DNA of 64,000 nt from Combretum micranthum (lineage: Eukaryota; Streptophyta; Magnoliopsida; Myrtales; Combretaceae): assembly GCA_024138025.1 (NCBI GenBank), contig JAMXBD010000011.1, positions 2,343,501-2,407,500 of the forward strand, in the 5' to 3' direction. Positions 12,901-25,031 of the stretch are shown one piece after another (position 1 is the first letter of the stretch; each line of letters opens with the position of its first letter). A model generated the notes under the pieces. The model was not told the origin of the DNA and did no database searches. It was given only the letters and a program-made list of their open reading frames with translations. A program made the position numbers and the translations under genes.

Positions 12901-13557
12901 ATCTAGTTCATCTCCTAGTCTTGATTCATCCTCTAGTTGGCTTTGATCTTGAGATTTGTTGAAGAATTTGAAGAAAAGAAAGAAAAATGAAGAAGAAAGG
13001 AAGAGAGAAAGAGAACCATCGGTTGGGAAAGGAAAATAAAGGAAAGAAAAGTGAAAGAAAGAGATAGAGAGCAGGAGATGAAAAGGAAAAAAGAAAAGAT
13101 AAGATTTAATAAAAAAATTTTGATATTTTTCGAATAAGGTATAAGTTTAAAACTATCAGATCAATATATATAGTTCTAGAAGCATTTAAAAGATAATTTT
13201 AGAATCGATAGGTTAGAAATTAAGGACTTAAAATAAGAACTTAATTTAGGAATCTATTTTGGATAAAAGATATTTAATTTGAGTTCGGGTTTAAGAACTG
13301 ATATTTTTATTCAAGCAAATGAACTCAAATTTTATAATGATTTAGGAATTAGTGTTTAGGCTAAGAATCAAGAGTTTAGGAATTCTCTAAATACTTTGAT
13401 GACATGTTTAGAGAATTTGAAACTCAAATCTCAAACCAACTTAATTATTAGCTAATTAAATTAAATCAACTTGTCTAATTAAATCCTATAATTCATTTGA
13501 TTCATTTAATCTATCTAAACTCAATTTCTAATCTAGATGAAGATTTGAGGTATTTCA
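9981..13557 (+). mobile_element. Giant solo LTR, copy A
   Basis: Starts TGTAAAGACCCGACATGC and ends GAGGTATTTCA, with TG...CA ends. A perfect 5-bp duplication GCCAA flanks it (9976-9980 and 13558-13562). It is 3577 bp long and non-coding: the few small open frames inside are low-complexity. The copy at 25254-29238 is its inverted relative along most of its length: both termini, the GTGGCACACGA block and the GATGCAATGAC-type repeats correspond. A GC-richer island with CCGGCG palindromes lies at 12,340-12,500. With no terminal direct repeats or internal domains, a solo LTR is the simplest call. LTRs this long are known in some plant Ty3/gypsy lineages, but I cannot assign the lineage. Confidence 0.78.
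12335..12515. repeat. GC-rich palindromic block in solo LTR A
   Basis: Within otherwise AT-rich DNA, the words GCCGGC, CACCGGCAG and GCCGGCGTA recur in both orientations. One pair of arms, TACACCGGCA and TGCCGGCGTA, encloses about 49 bp. The equivalent place in copy B (26,255-26,430) has a similar but not identical set, so this is a family feature rather than an insertion. Confidence 0.55.
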
Positions 13558-13562
13558 GCCAA

Positions 13563-15052
13563 GCAAGGACATTGTAAAGTCAATGCTCCTTCTTAGTGCG
13601 CGGATGCAATTTATGATCTAACAAATTGTGAAGATTATAAGAAGAGGGAAAATTTGAATTTATCGCCTTTAGAGGGAAAAAAAATACTACTAAACTATAG
13701 AGCAATCAACAATTGTGGAATAATTTTTAATTTGCACGTATTTTTCCACTTCCATTTCTAATTATCTTTCGAACGGCCTCGCATTATGATATAGATGCCA
13801 GAGTCAACTTGAACTTACAATGAAAAATTATGATGCTTTCTTGACAACAAATTAATTATCCTATAATAAGTTAATAACCAACTAATTTAAGAGCTAGCTC
13901 ACTTTTTCCGTTTCATTTATACCACTTGTCCACTTCATCCATCTCACCAAGTTGATACTAACGTGTACTTGACTCCCTTTTCACTAGTACTTTTAGGCCT
14001 CTCATTTAGTTGGTTTCAATGAAATAAAATTCCATATTATCTAGTGGATTGTTTTTAATGAGAACTTCATTATATAAGTCTGAATTATTCAATAAATTAA
14101 TTTATAATAGCCTCGTTAACGAAAGAATCATTCCACCTAGTGATGGTTTGTGAGGAATCGATTCTCAAATATTGTCCTGGATTACTTAAGATTACTCTTT
14201 ATAATTTTCAAATTATTACAATAATTGATAGATCCAATGACCTTTAGTGATGCTATAAAACAAATTCCACGCCAAAGATGCAATTAGTTGTAGCGAATAT
14301 ATGATTATTATCACAGCCTAAAACTAGAAAACTTATCGTCAAAACATCAATAAATAAGTTTACTTATTAAAGTATGACGGAAGCTACATGGAAATAACTA
14401 CTATAATTATAGTAATGGTTCTAAAACTTTGACTATAAGTGTCTTTCCTAAAATAGTAAATTTTTTATAATAGTTCCATTTGAATTTGGTTTTCTATTTC
14501 AATTTTTTATTATCTACTCTCTCTTTTTTCTCAAAGTTGCATGGTTATATGGACCAACTTAGTTATTTAATGCCAAGATCTTTCTAATTAAGTGGCATAA
14601 GCATCAGCTCTTAATAGATTACATCTTGGATTGACGCCCTCATATTCAAAATCATAGTAGATAGTATTGGCGAAAGGAAAAATGGTTGTTTAATATAATT
14701 TATAATAGGGAGAAGTTTTTTTTTTTCGGTATATGAACTTTGATGAAATTAACAATTAGGTACTTAAACTTTTAAAAAGTCTAATTTCATATCTAATTGA
14801 AATTTTCATGCCCCCTAAACACTATCAACTCAATTGTTGTTTGACACGTGTCAATTACTTTAAAAAGTAATAAAAGGGTGAGCAATTTCATATTATTCTT
14901 TTGCTAGATTTTTATAATTACTATTGCTAGATGAGAAACATATTATATTATTGTCACCTTTCATAAGCTAATGAAAGAAATTTTTTATGTTTAGAACCAT
15001 TCATTAAAATTTTAAATGAAAAAGAGAATGGGTATGCTTCAAGGATCAATAA
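13563..15052. other. AT-rich spacer with a Mutator-TIR-like fragment
   Basis: No gene recognised. At about 14,706-14,890 the sequence (AGGTACTTAAACTTTTAAAA, then a CATATCTAATTGAA-type motif and GACACGTGTCAA) closely resembles the left end of the Mutator-like element at 34300. It is probably a truncated relative with only one recognisable end. Confidence 0.45.
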
Positions 15053-16245
15053 TAGGGTGCGTGTGGTTTGGTTAATCAGTTCATAACCTCATTTTTTAAA
15101 CCGAACCAAAATAATTATTTTTTTAAAATGTCAAAAACCTAAATTGATCATTATTAATTATTAATCGCTTTAACGATTAATCATTTTCTTTTCGCTTAAT
15201 ATTTTCGGTTTTCGGTTTTAACCATTTAATATAATAATTAGTCAAAATTTGCGATTAACCATATTTTCAATTTGTTTATAAAAAAGTTAAACATTGTTCT
15301 TTCATCATTACATTCAAAAATTCAAATTAACAAGTTAAATATCACAAAAAAAATTCCAAAATTACAAATCAACAAGTTAAACAACTATAAAACCAACAAC
15401 AAATTAGGACTATAACTCTAATACAATATTATATAAATTAAAACTTTACAAACTTCTCATTTTTTTTTCAAATTACAACACAACAACATAATAATTAAAA
15501 CATAAATACTTGAATTATCGATTTTTTAATTGTTAATCGTTAATCGTCGATATTCCATGGTTACAAACTAAAACTTAAACTGAAAACCGAAAAAAATTAT
15601 AATCCTAAACCAAAATCGATGAATTGGTTAATCACATTTTTCTGATTGGTTTTTCAGTTTCTAAGAATGCAAACGGGTCGGGTTTCGAGCAAGTCATATG
15701 GATCCAAATCCGAATCCGTCACACTATAGGACATACCAAACTCGATCTTATAATCCTGTAGGGTTTTCCTTCTATATCCAAACCCGCCTTACAAGATTTA
15801 CTCTAAAACCCGTCACATGTCCGATTACCCACCTGACTATTAACCCTATTATCCGTTCGACCACCCACCCGATTATCAATCTCAACCGGCCCCGCTTATT
15901 TTTTTTCAATAGACTTAGCATAACTAAGCCAATAATCTAATGATATAGTAATTTACCTTTTCTTTATCAACATGTTTTTAAATTTAGCCTGTTATTATGT
16001 TTACATTTAGTAAATGTATTTACATTACAATTTTTTTTAATAGGACTAACGGATCGGTGATATGGGTCAGGTATCTATCGGGTTTTAGTAATATTTGAAC
16101 CCAAACCTATTACCCTATAGAGATTAACCATACAGGGTTTTGTTGGAGTTGGACGGATTGGAAACCCGTTAATAGCTGACCTGGTTGCATTTCTACTGGT
16201 TTCGTTTCAATTTTTCAATTTTATTGGTTTTCTTGCCCACCCCTA
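15053..16245. mobile_element. Inverted-repeat DNA transposon, with a second element inside
   Basis: The outer limits TAGGG and CCCTA are followed inward by related sequence. The left GTGTGGTTTGGTTAATCAG and the reverse complement of the right end, GGGCAAGAAAACCAAT, fit the TAGGGGTGGGCA style of non-autonomous hAT elements. Internally AACCG and TTAATCG motifs repeat. No convincing target duplication was found. The central half is another element (15664-16190). Confidence 0.45.
15664..16190. mobile_element. Nested inverted-repeat element (GGGTCGGG type)
   Basis: The left end GAATGCAAACGGGTC matches the reverse complement of the right end, AAATGCAACCAGGTC. TTCTA occurs at both junctions (15659-15663 and 16191-16195). 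The interior has scattered ACCCG and CGGGT motifs and Gs in pairs. It is non-coding and interrupts the outer element, so it is the younger of the two. Confidence 0.5.
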
Positions 16246-16377
16246 ATTGATGGGTGATTTAAAGGAAGAACAATTATTTTGAAAGGAGTCCTACTAAGAT
16301 ATGCGCTTCACCTTCGATAATATGTACATATCAAAATCTAACCGATTCAATATTTAGAAAATGTGCTTGCGACTTGG

Positions 16378-17403
16378 GATGCAACTGAGAGTAGGCTTGA
16401 GACAAGCTATATAAGACCTAAACCCGACCCATTTTCCTATAGTGTTGCCCAAATCTGACCCACGATTTTATAAGATTTTTTATGTAATATCCAAACCCGC
16501 TCCTATAAGGTTATAATCTTGACTTGACCGGCCCGTCGACCTTATTGTGTTATTATTTTTTTCCTTTGTCATTCTTATTGTGTAAAGGTTTTTACAAAGT
16601 GAACAAACAAAACAATGTAATATTAACTCCACATTGTATATTCTATATCAATATCTTCAAAAAATTGTAATAACAAGACAGGGCAATATCATTAAATGTG
16701 ATTCTTTTGCATTTATGTTCTTATATCATAATATGTGATTAAGTGTAATGCAAATGTAAAACACCACTTTATATAAGGAAAATTTTATTCCAAACTTTGT
16801 AATATAAAATTTATAAATCTAGTCTTCTATCTTTTCAAGTTACAAATGGTATTTCATTTTAATTTTTGTAGTTGAAAAAAAGACATTAATGTCAAAATAT
16901 CGAAACAATAGAAAATATACACTTAATAATGTGTTTAGTTAATAAAATGCACACTTTATATTATATTAAGTAATAAAGTTTGTTAATTAAAAAATAATGA
17001 AATTATTTCTTTGACATATTATCTAATATTTAATTGCTGGCACCAATAATAAATTGGTACTGACAATATTACTTGCCCATCTATCATTATATACAAGTTT
17101 AAAAAAAAAAAAAAAACTTCACTTACTTATAGCAACTTGATAGTATGCGAGTTATGACAAATTTTAATATTTATTAATTTTTAAATTTAAAATTATATTT
17201 TTTATAATAATTTTAGCGGGTCAAGTTGACCTTATAAGATCACAATAATAATCCGACCCGACCCGACCCGACCCAACCCATGACTCTATAGGATCACAAA
17301 ATTTTTACAAAACTCATCTTATAATCCTATAAGATTCAATCTTATAGGATTTTTAGCGAGCCAGATGGGTTGGATATCCTATAATAACTCACCCAGTTGC
17401 ATC
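16378..17403. mobile_element. Inverted-repeat element related to 15664-16190
   Basis: The ends are GATGCAACTGAGAGTAGG on the left and, reverse-complemented, GATGCAACTGGGTGAGTT on the right. Near the right end is a short CCCGA tandem (17253-17280). It is non-coding. The termini resemble those of the neighbouring 15664 element, so they probably belong to one broad family. No target duplication was visible. Confidence 0.45.
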
Positions 17404-17709
17404 TTCCGCAACCGGCAATATGCCGGAAAATAAAGTCTCCAGTGGACTCCAAAGATCTATGCATTGAACAGTTCGCATGTGGAGCAAAACCATGTAAGAC
17501 ATTTTTTTTTCCTCTAGTTTTTTATATCGATTTTTCCGAAGTTACCTCACGCTGTATCATCATTCCGCCATGTATATGTCCTTAATATGCAGGGAAAAGC
17601 TGGTGGCTTTTTAAGTTCAAAAATTTTGACTGAGGCGAAACATAAAATATTCCATTGATGAGTATGGCAAGAATTTTTGGACATTGCTATAATCCCAAGT
17701 TCAACATTG

Positions 17710-18092
17710 CAAATGAGTCGAACTACTTACGAATTATTCGAGTTCAACTCGTTTAACTAAATCAATCTAATCATTTAGCCATATAAGCCAAATATGAACT
17801 TTTCGTCAACTTGCGAATAAGCACGTTAAGGGCTTGTGAGCTAGACTCATGAACAAACTTGTTTAATGTATTAATATAACATTATTAATAGATATAATTA
17901 ATTATATTAATATTATATTATATATAATTATTTATGTAAAAAAGTTGAGCTGGGATTCGCGAATCCTTAACAAGCTTGGGCTCAAGCCTATACATTTTGG
18001 GTTTGTTAAAAACTTGGCTCAGCTCAAGCTCATAATTTGTTAAACAAGTTGACTTCAAACCTTTAAATGCTTAACTTGATCCAACTCATTTG
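17710..18092. mobile_element. Putative short inverted-repeat element
   Basis: Left CAAATGAGTCGAAC and right (reverse-complemented) CAAATGAGTTGGATC form imperfect inverted ends around 383 bp of non-coding sequence with GAGTTCAACTCG- and CTCAAGCTC-type motifs. No target duplication was found, so this is a weak call. Confidence 0.4.
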
Positions 18093-18201
18093 TAGCCCTA
18101 TCTAAGGTAGTATAAGAGGCATTATATTTCGCAAGAGAAAGATAGCTAAGCCGATCTAAATTATGGACAGTCATTTGAGCATGGGTGCGATTGATTGGAC
18201 A

Positions 18202-18597
18202 TAGACATCGGCATGATTCGGGTTGGTTCCGGACCCGAACCGAAACCACCAGAGCCGAGACAGTTCATGATTCCACAAAACCGCCAGAGCCGAAGCAGTT
18301 CAATATTCTACGGAACCACCAGTTCTGACTATTCCGGTTCCGGTTCCACGTGAACCGAGAATCAGGTTTTTTTCTTTTTTTTTTAGACCGGCCCCCCCTA
18401 CCCCCCCAAAAACCAAATTCATTCTGTGTTCTATGTTTTTTTTTTATGGCGAGGTGGAGTAGCCGATTCCGTGTGGACGAACCGTTAAGACTCGCCGGTT
18501 TCGGCGGTTCCCGGGTATGAAACAACCTAGGAAGGTTCGGAGCGATTCGAGGTTCGAAGCAGTTCTCGGTTCGGAAACCGCCCCGTGCCGATATCTA
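18202..18597. mobile_element. hAT-type miniature element with perfect 8-bp duplication
   Basis: The inverted ends TAGACATCGGCATG and CGTGCCGATATCTA bound 396 bp. The host octamer ATTGGACA is repeated exactly on both sides (18194-18201 and 18598-18605), the length typical of hAT transposition. The interior is GC-richer than the flanks, with many GAACCG and CGGTTC motifs and no transposase. Confidence 0.85.
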
Positions 18598-18605
18598 ATT
18601 GGACA

Positions 18606-19289
18606 CACAATCAAGTCAATTGATAGTTGACCGGCTTGATCTTAGTTGATTTGGGCATCTTTTTTTTCTCTATTACTATGTTCCTCCTTTTTTATTTCCT
18701 ATTTTAAGTTTCTCTATTTTGTTAGCTTGTGTTCTTTACTCCATTTGAGAGATATAAATAAATGTTCATAGTTTGGTTCAATTTGATTCAATTCAGTTGA
18801 AGAGTTAAATTGCATTGACTTGCATTTGAAATGATTTTCGAACCTTAATGAAACTAACCATTCATAATAGTTTTAAGGTTTTAAACTTGACCATTTTAAA
18901 TGCAATTTGATTTACAGTTTAGCTTACTTCGGGTCAAATTGCTTTTAAAAACATTTTATTCCAATTGATAATATTGATACTCTTCAAAGTGTTCAACTAA
19001 ATTATTCAGCAACTTTGTGCAATAGAATTTTTATGTAGTGTATCAACTTGTATAACAATGCCGTATGGCAATTTTATGGGAATTGGTTTTTTAAAGGTAT
19101 GTTTAACGATGGAAAGCCAGTCATGTGGCCAACGGCTCCTATATCTACAATCTAACAACATATTTTATTTTTTAATGCATTAAAACATGGAAGTGGAAAT
19201 GTACCTACAAAAATATACCATGCTGGCTACTTCAACTAGAGCAGCTTCTTGATAAAATTTATCTTTCATGAGCTTCATTAACTCTCAAC
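18606..19289. other. Spacer, no gene seen
   Basis: AT-rich non-coding sequence. Its right part may be decayed upstream sequence of the copia relic that follows, but no frame can be followed. Confidence 0.45.
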
Positions 19290-19440
19290 AAACTGTATGC
19301 ACCACTAGAAGGCTATACTAAAGTATTGGTTAATCAAGTTTGTAAATTTAAGTGGCATCTATATGGGTTAAAGCAAGCTTCTAGACAATGAAATATGGAG
19401 ATCTCTATATTTCTTATGACTAAGTGTTTTACTAATAAGA
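19290..19440 (+). pseudogene. Ty1-copia reverse transcriptase fragment (upstream half)
   Basis: In the frame beginning at 19293 the translation contains LEGYTKVL, VCKFKWHLYGLKQASRQ and then a stop where copia enzymes have tryptophan. The VCK...SLYGLKQASRQW block is diagnostic of Ty1-copia reverse transcriptase. The TGA in place of TGG is a single G-to-A change. The frame ends here. The polymerase's next recognisable piece lies 1.5 kb downstream. Confidence 0.75.
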
Positions 19441-20915
19441 GCCTATCAGTCGTATTAAATAATAAATAAGAAAATCTAATAGAAATCCTACAACAAGCTT
19501 GAAGACAATGGACTTATTAATTGTAGAATATAATTACGACAAACGTTGACCTTTAGGATTTGGATATTAAGTACTAGTATTACTATTTTTCGACTATTTA
19601 ATCTAATAATTGAGATGATATTATCAATTTTTACTACTACTTAATTAATTAATAACCTTAAGAATTAATTATGTGGCTTCTTAAGGTAATCCAATCACAA
19701 AACAATACCCCTTATCTTGATCCACCATAACCCTAATTTCTTATCATAAAGGATTGATTAATGAATCCTTTACATCTTGAACTATAGAAATTCCTACATC
19801 CATTAACTTCGCTTTCAAGATAATTGAATTCTAACCCTACATGATTAATGAAAATGTCTTTCATCATTAATTACTTATAGAATTGCATTATTGTTCAAGA
19901 TTCCTAGAAAAAGATTTAATCTTTATGCAGAAAGTTCATGCAGTCTATGTCTAGTTCCACATTTAAATCTCTTTATTCATGAAGATCCATTCTATTAGAT
20001 GGAATCTCTTTCTATCTAAAAGAAAGCAAACATACAATCAATTATAGCCTCAAATTAATCACAAGAACAATAAAGAATCATGAATAGACTCAAGAACATA
20101 AACTTTCATTAATGAAACAGATCTAGCACATAGATTTAGAGTTTCACAAGACTTAAGGCAAAAAAATCTTCTATTGCGTGGATTTTACAATCGTAACGTG
20201 AAATCTAGAAAAATAGAAAATAAACATGATGTAAAATAATTCTCTTAAACAAAGTTTTGTGATATTCAATGATGCCTTAATACTTCTCCTCTTAAAGCTC
20301 GTAATTGTCTTTGTAGGGCTCCTAGGAATAATGATATATATCTAAAAAGATGTGTAAAGGCCACTACTTATAGGAAAAGGCAAAATATTTTCTTAACGAC
20401 CATCCTACAAGGCCATATAGGATGCCCATGTAGGATTAAAATTGACGAAACAGTGGAAAGTCAAGTCTACATGACCCCAAACACGGCCCTTACAGGGAGA
20501 TCATGTACAATGCAAGATACTTCTTATCATTCTCTAACTTCTACGTAAGCATACTACATGGTTGTATAGCTTCCTTGTGTACTTTGGAATTGCCTACTGG
20601 TTATTTTTCAACTTCTACACTAGTGTTCTGCACAACTTATGCAGATAGGTCATGTATGTTGCAAATCTTCACTTTGCTTATTTCGTCATTAAAATCTCCG
20701 TTAACTCATCTAAGTGTCTTCATTAGCTTCAATATCTTCATTTATTCCTGACATTAACATTTAAATCACATGAGTGTCCTTTTTTTTAATAATTCACATA
20801 AAATCTATATAATATCGTACCAAAACAAGATGTAAATAATAAGAGTCTTTTAACACTTATCATTTATACAATCTAGCAATGATTATTCACTCTATATAAG
20901 ATGAGATGATAGTGG
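19441..20915. other. Sequence separating the two halves of the copia RT relic
   Basis: About 1.5 kb of non-coding sequence lies where an intact enzyme would have roughly 40 residues. It is presumably an inserted element, but I found no clear termini or target duplication. The small frame at 20503-20751 has no recognisable product. Confidence 0.4.
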
Positions 20916-21130
20916 GTTTTTGTTGCATTGCTTTATGATGATAATTTGTTGTTAACAGGAAAATATGAAGCAAGTATTTATGTTCTAGAGACTGATTTGG
21001 ATGTTGTCTTGTCCATTGAAGACCTAGGAAATGTTAGGTTGTTCCTTAGTATAGTGATTTTTCAAGAAAATAATAGGACTTTATTGAATCGGTTGAAACT
21101 TATATTAGATGTTCTTCTTTATTCAACTTT
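20916..21130 (+). pseudogene. Ty1-copia reverse transcriptase fragment (catalytic half)
   Basis: The translation runs VALLYDDNLLLTG, then a region ending SIEDLGNVRLFLSIVI and finally LNRLKLILDVL. This is the order of the copia catalytic YVDD box, the DLG...FLG motif and the QxKY-type segment. The valine of YVDD is missing, leaving YDD, and the glycine of FLG is serine. Together with 19290-19440 it is one dead polymerase broken by a later insertion. Confidence 0.7.
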
Positions 21131-22398
21131 CAATACAATTAAGCACTCTAGCTTTTCCTCTTCCTAATAGGCTTCAAGACATTCAATTCACAATTACTTT
21201 TCTTACAAGCAAAATTGCACATGCTTCAAATCATTTTTCATACAAGGAAAAAAGAAGATTCCTCTTACATATTTGAGTTTGATTGAAATCATGAGAGCAC
21301 AAATGTTATAAAAAAAGATTCTTGAATTTAAGAAGAGACAGTCTCTAAGAAGAAGTCTGTAGAAAAATGGAATGTTAGAGAGAGATAAATAAGTAGAGAA
21401 ACTTCTCGGAAAAATCTCTAGTTTTTTAATTTAATAGTTATTTTCTAACTAATTATTAGTCTCAACTACAAACAATATTTCCTAACTAATTATATATATA
21501 TATATTAATTTATTCTTTAATACTTTTTAACTAATTTCTAGCATTTTCTATTTATTATAAGAATATAACTATTTTGGCTCCTGTGTCATGTTTCTATTAC
21601 CAAGCCTACTAACTCTCATGAACCAATCCAACTCATCCTAACCCTATTTTCCCAAAATCCCCTTCTCAATAGTTCTTTGCCTCTCTCCTCCATTAAGGTT
21701 TGTAAGTTAATTATCTTTAACTCTCTCCTCTATCTCCTTATTCTTAAGTTCACTATGGTGCACAAATTAATGCTTCTTGATTGAGTTTCTATGCAAGTGA
21801 AAGAATGGAGATAGCTTGCTCAAGCTAGCCAAGCTCCAACACAGATGTATTTTTTGTATGTGTAAAGCATCCCCTTTTGTGCTTCTTTGACTTATATATA
21901 GTTCCAATAACCCAATTGTCATAATGCTACACTTTTTATGTTAAAAGACTATTTTTATAGTGTAAAAACTAGTGACTATTATATTGGATGCATATGAAGT
22001 AATAAAACTGGTGAGCACTAGGTCGAATCCATAATGGATAAGAGCTAGCTCCCATCTATATTACTTCTAATCGTAGCTAGGAAAATCGAAGAGTTTGATT
22101 TTAAGTTTAATAAAGAAAAGGAAAAATAAATCTACTCAATGGAAATTTTGGATTTCCAACACCTTAATTGAATTTGATTTAGAGCCAAGCAATTCGGGAA
22201 TTAATTAGATGTATGCTACCAATTTCAATAATACTTACAGGTCCAACTTGATAGTGGGTTTAGATTTTCAATCAATGTAGCATCAGGAAAAAAAAAACCC
22301 TTTTCTCAAAGCGATTGATTATTTAAGATTAACAAATTATTTTTTCCCATTTCTGGAAAAGCGATAGATCGACTAATCAGTAATAATTTTCTAAACCC
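21131..22398. other. AT-rich spacer with CT-rich stretch
   Basis: No gene recognised. CTCTCTCCTC-type repeats occur around 21,660-21,750 and a short AT microsatellite near 21,490. The segment from about 21,950 has the look of retrotransposon leader sequence (GTGAGCACTAGGTCGAATCC), but no LTR pair could be matched. Confidence 0.4.
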
Positions 22399-22401
22399 TA
22401 A

Positions 22402-22638
22402 CGGTACATTTGGTTTACTAAAATAGAATAAGGCTGAAAATAAATAGCAATTTCTTATTTTATAGTTACAAGTATTTTCGAAACAAAACTTGCTTTTTCA
22501 TTAGGAATAACCATTCCTACAGTAAAAGGAAGGAATATAGATTTCTTATTTATTCCGAATCACATGAAACAAATGTTCTTTTGATATAATTTTCTGTGAA
22601 CCAAATAAAGGATTAGATATTCCACACCAAACATATTG
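22402..22638. mobile_element. PIF/Harbinger (Tourist-like) MITE
   Basis: The ends CGGTACATTTGGTTTAC and, reverse-complemented from the right, CAATATGTTTGGTGTGG form imperfect inverted repeats. The trinucleotide TAA flanks both sides (22399-22401 and 22639-22641), the target preference of PIF/Harbinger elements. At 237 bp with internal GGAATAACCATTCC it fits a MITE. It encodes nothing. Confidence 0.6.
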
Positions 22639-22641
22639 TAA

Positions 22642-23873
22642 TTGAATCAAAACCCATATCTCTATGCAATTTATCATCCAAGTTAGTAACTCACGAATTT
22701 AATTAGAAACAGGTTTTCTCAAACACAATCTTAATCTAACATGAATTCTAAGAATAACACGAAATACATGCTCCATGAAATCACATTAACAAACTGAACA
22801 TAAGCAATAATTGATTGATAGCAATCAACACCAACTAATTTAACCCAAATATCAACTCAAAACCTTAATAAGCATAAAAGGAACAAGTAATGAACACCAT
22901 CCAAAAAATGGACATGAGACAAGAACAAAATCACCTTTTCGAGAGGATCCCATGCATAATTCCAAGTAAAATGATGTTGCCTACTTGATCTCGGTATGGG
23001 ATCCAAAAGGAAAGCTAAACAAAAACTAAGTAAAATCTATTGTAAGAGTCTCTCTCCAAGTGGTCTTCTACCCGACCAAGAGACTTCTCCAAAAAAATGT
23101 GTGATGATGATCTCCTAGATGGATGATGGATCCACCCCCCCTTAAGTAGTTGTGTAAAAAAATGTATATGAATGGAATGTGTAAAAATTTAGAATGTTAG
23201 AGGGTATGATCAGTTGATATAGAGGAGTATGGAGAGGGGGAGATTGGTGGAGTTAAGTGGAGTTAGGTGGTTGTGATGTGAAAGGTGTGAGAAATAGTCA
23301 GTAGTAATATTTGGTGGAGTGAATCCAAAAATAGCAAAAAGTACAAATGAAGTCTTATAAAAATATTTACAAGCCAAAATAACAAAGGAAAATAAAATTA
23401 TATGATGTTTCTATGTTCATATGGTGTTCGGATTGAAGACTTGCCACAATTAGCATATGTGTTGTTTGATGTGAGTAGTAACTTAGTTAAAGCTTGGTCT
23501 GGTTTCTTTTTTTACAAACAGTAACTTGGACTTTATCACCATTCAGCTTACCTTCAATTTCAGGTCAGCATTTGTGACTATTCAGGTTGGTAGACTACTT
23601 CAAGGTGCAACTTGGTCTTAGCATATCAGATTGGTTGTCTTGTAAAGGTGCTCAAATGTTGGTCACCATCTGCAAGTTCTAGAGCTCGGTAGGAACGACT
23701 TGGACTTCAATAGCTTCGGGAAGAAGTTTGTTCCTCTCCAAGATAAATTGCTTAGCCTTTCGAATGTGACACACATGCAGCTCAGTAATACTTAGTTGGT
23801 CTACCATCTTCACAATAGCTCGGATCAATCTTTGCACCAGGTCGATCATCGTAGTTATGTTTTCCAAGTCTAT
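22642..23873. other. Non-coding spacer, probably retroelement-derived
   Basis: No product recognised. From about 23,400 the base composition becomes more balanced, and that texture continues after the hAT element (25,040-25,250) and after the solo LTR (29,244-29,760). This suggests one older repeat split by both insertions. Confidence 0.4.
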
Positions 23874-23881
23874 GTTGCAAC

Positions 23882-25031
23882 TAGAGCTGGGCAAATGGGC
23901 TGTAGCCCACAAGCTGGTACGTTTAACTTGTTTTTAAAACGGATTAAGGTTGAATTTTTTCAACCTGTTTAAAAATGAGCTAAATAATCCCAGCCCATTT
24001 AACTCACGGGTTCACCTGCCATGGGTCGTGTTAGCCCACTTTTTTAAAAAAAATAAAATGAAATAGGTTTTCTTTACTTAAAACGTAAAAGTTAAAACTT
24101 TTAAGTCAAAACCCTAAAGCAACATAACATATGGATAGCACCTGCCCTTCGTCCTTTTCTTCTTCTTTAGACACAACATGGTCGAGTCCTCTCCTCGTGT
24201 CCCACTTTTTTCGCCGTTAATTCATTGTCTGCTTCACTAATCGGCAATCATCACTGTCCACTGGTATGATTTTCTTCTTCTTCTTCATCTTTTTGATTAC
24301 TTGTTCGTAGATCTCTCCATATCCTACATATAGTAATTATAAATCCTTTTTGTTTAATTTAATTTGATTTCTTCTCGAGAGACTTATAAATTGATGCATG
24401 TATCTTTTATAGTATTAAATAAAATAATCAAATCATATATGTATATGAGATTTGATTCACTGTTATGTCAAAATTATAGCATTTGAATGATGTTTAGAGT
24501 TTTTTGGGTTTGAGTTATGGTTTATGCTTTATAGATAAATATTATTTTGGGAGTATTTTGTTTATTATTATGTTATATGTATTTTTCAATGGTTTTGATA
24601 TTTGTTCTTTAACTTATGGAATGGACATCTGTACATGAAGTTTATCTTTCCGGAGGCATGAGTGATGTCTAACTTTTTTTGCGGTTCCTTTTTCAACAAA
24701 AGGACATGAGTGATGTAGGAAAAATATGACAATTATCCCATGTTAAATTTTTGCATAATATTTTTCTCAAATGGCAAAGGTGGGACAATGACTTATAATT
24801 TATAGTTTGCTGTGAATTTATGTTGGTTGTTGTTGGAGAAACAATATTACATTTATTAAATAGGTCAAGTTAGTAGGTTGGCCTGTTTAACCCAGCAGTC
24901 CATATGGGCTAAGTTAGGGTTATAAATTTTGGCTCGTTTATCAAGTGGACTAAAATTTGTTAGCCCATTTAACCCGCGGGCCAAAGTGGGTTGGGTCGGG
25001 TTGGCCCATTTAACCCACTTGCCCAGCTCTA
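23882..25031. mobile_element. Non-autonomous hAT element, 1150 bp
   Basis: The inverted ends TAGAGCTGGGCAAATGGG and ACTTGCCCAGCTCTA are flanked by a perfect 8-bp duplication GTTGCAAC (23874-23881 and 25032-25039). Near each end are GGGCC/GGCCC-type and TTAGCCCA motifs like those of the 8873-9295 element, so both are one family. The interior has no transposase motif. It has a CTTCTTCTT tract and AT-rich filler, so the element is a deletion derivative or has captured other DNA. Confidence 0.88.

Noticed and set aside
12476..12946. A 156-codon frame in solo LTR A
   Set aside because: Its content is low-complexity Asn, Thr and Ser with no domain, and it is not conserved in copy B.
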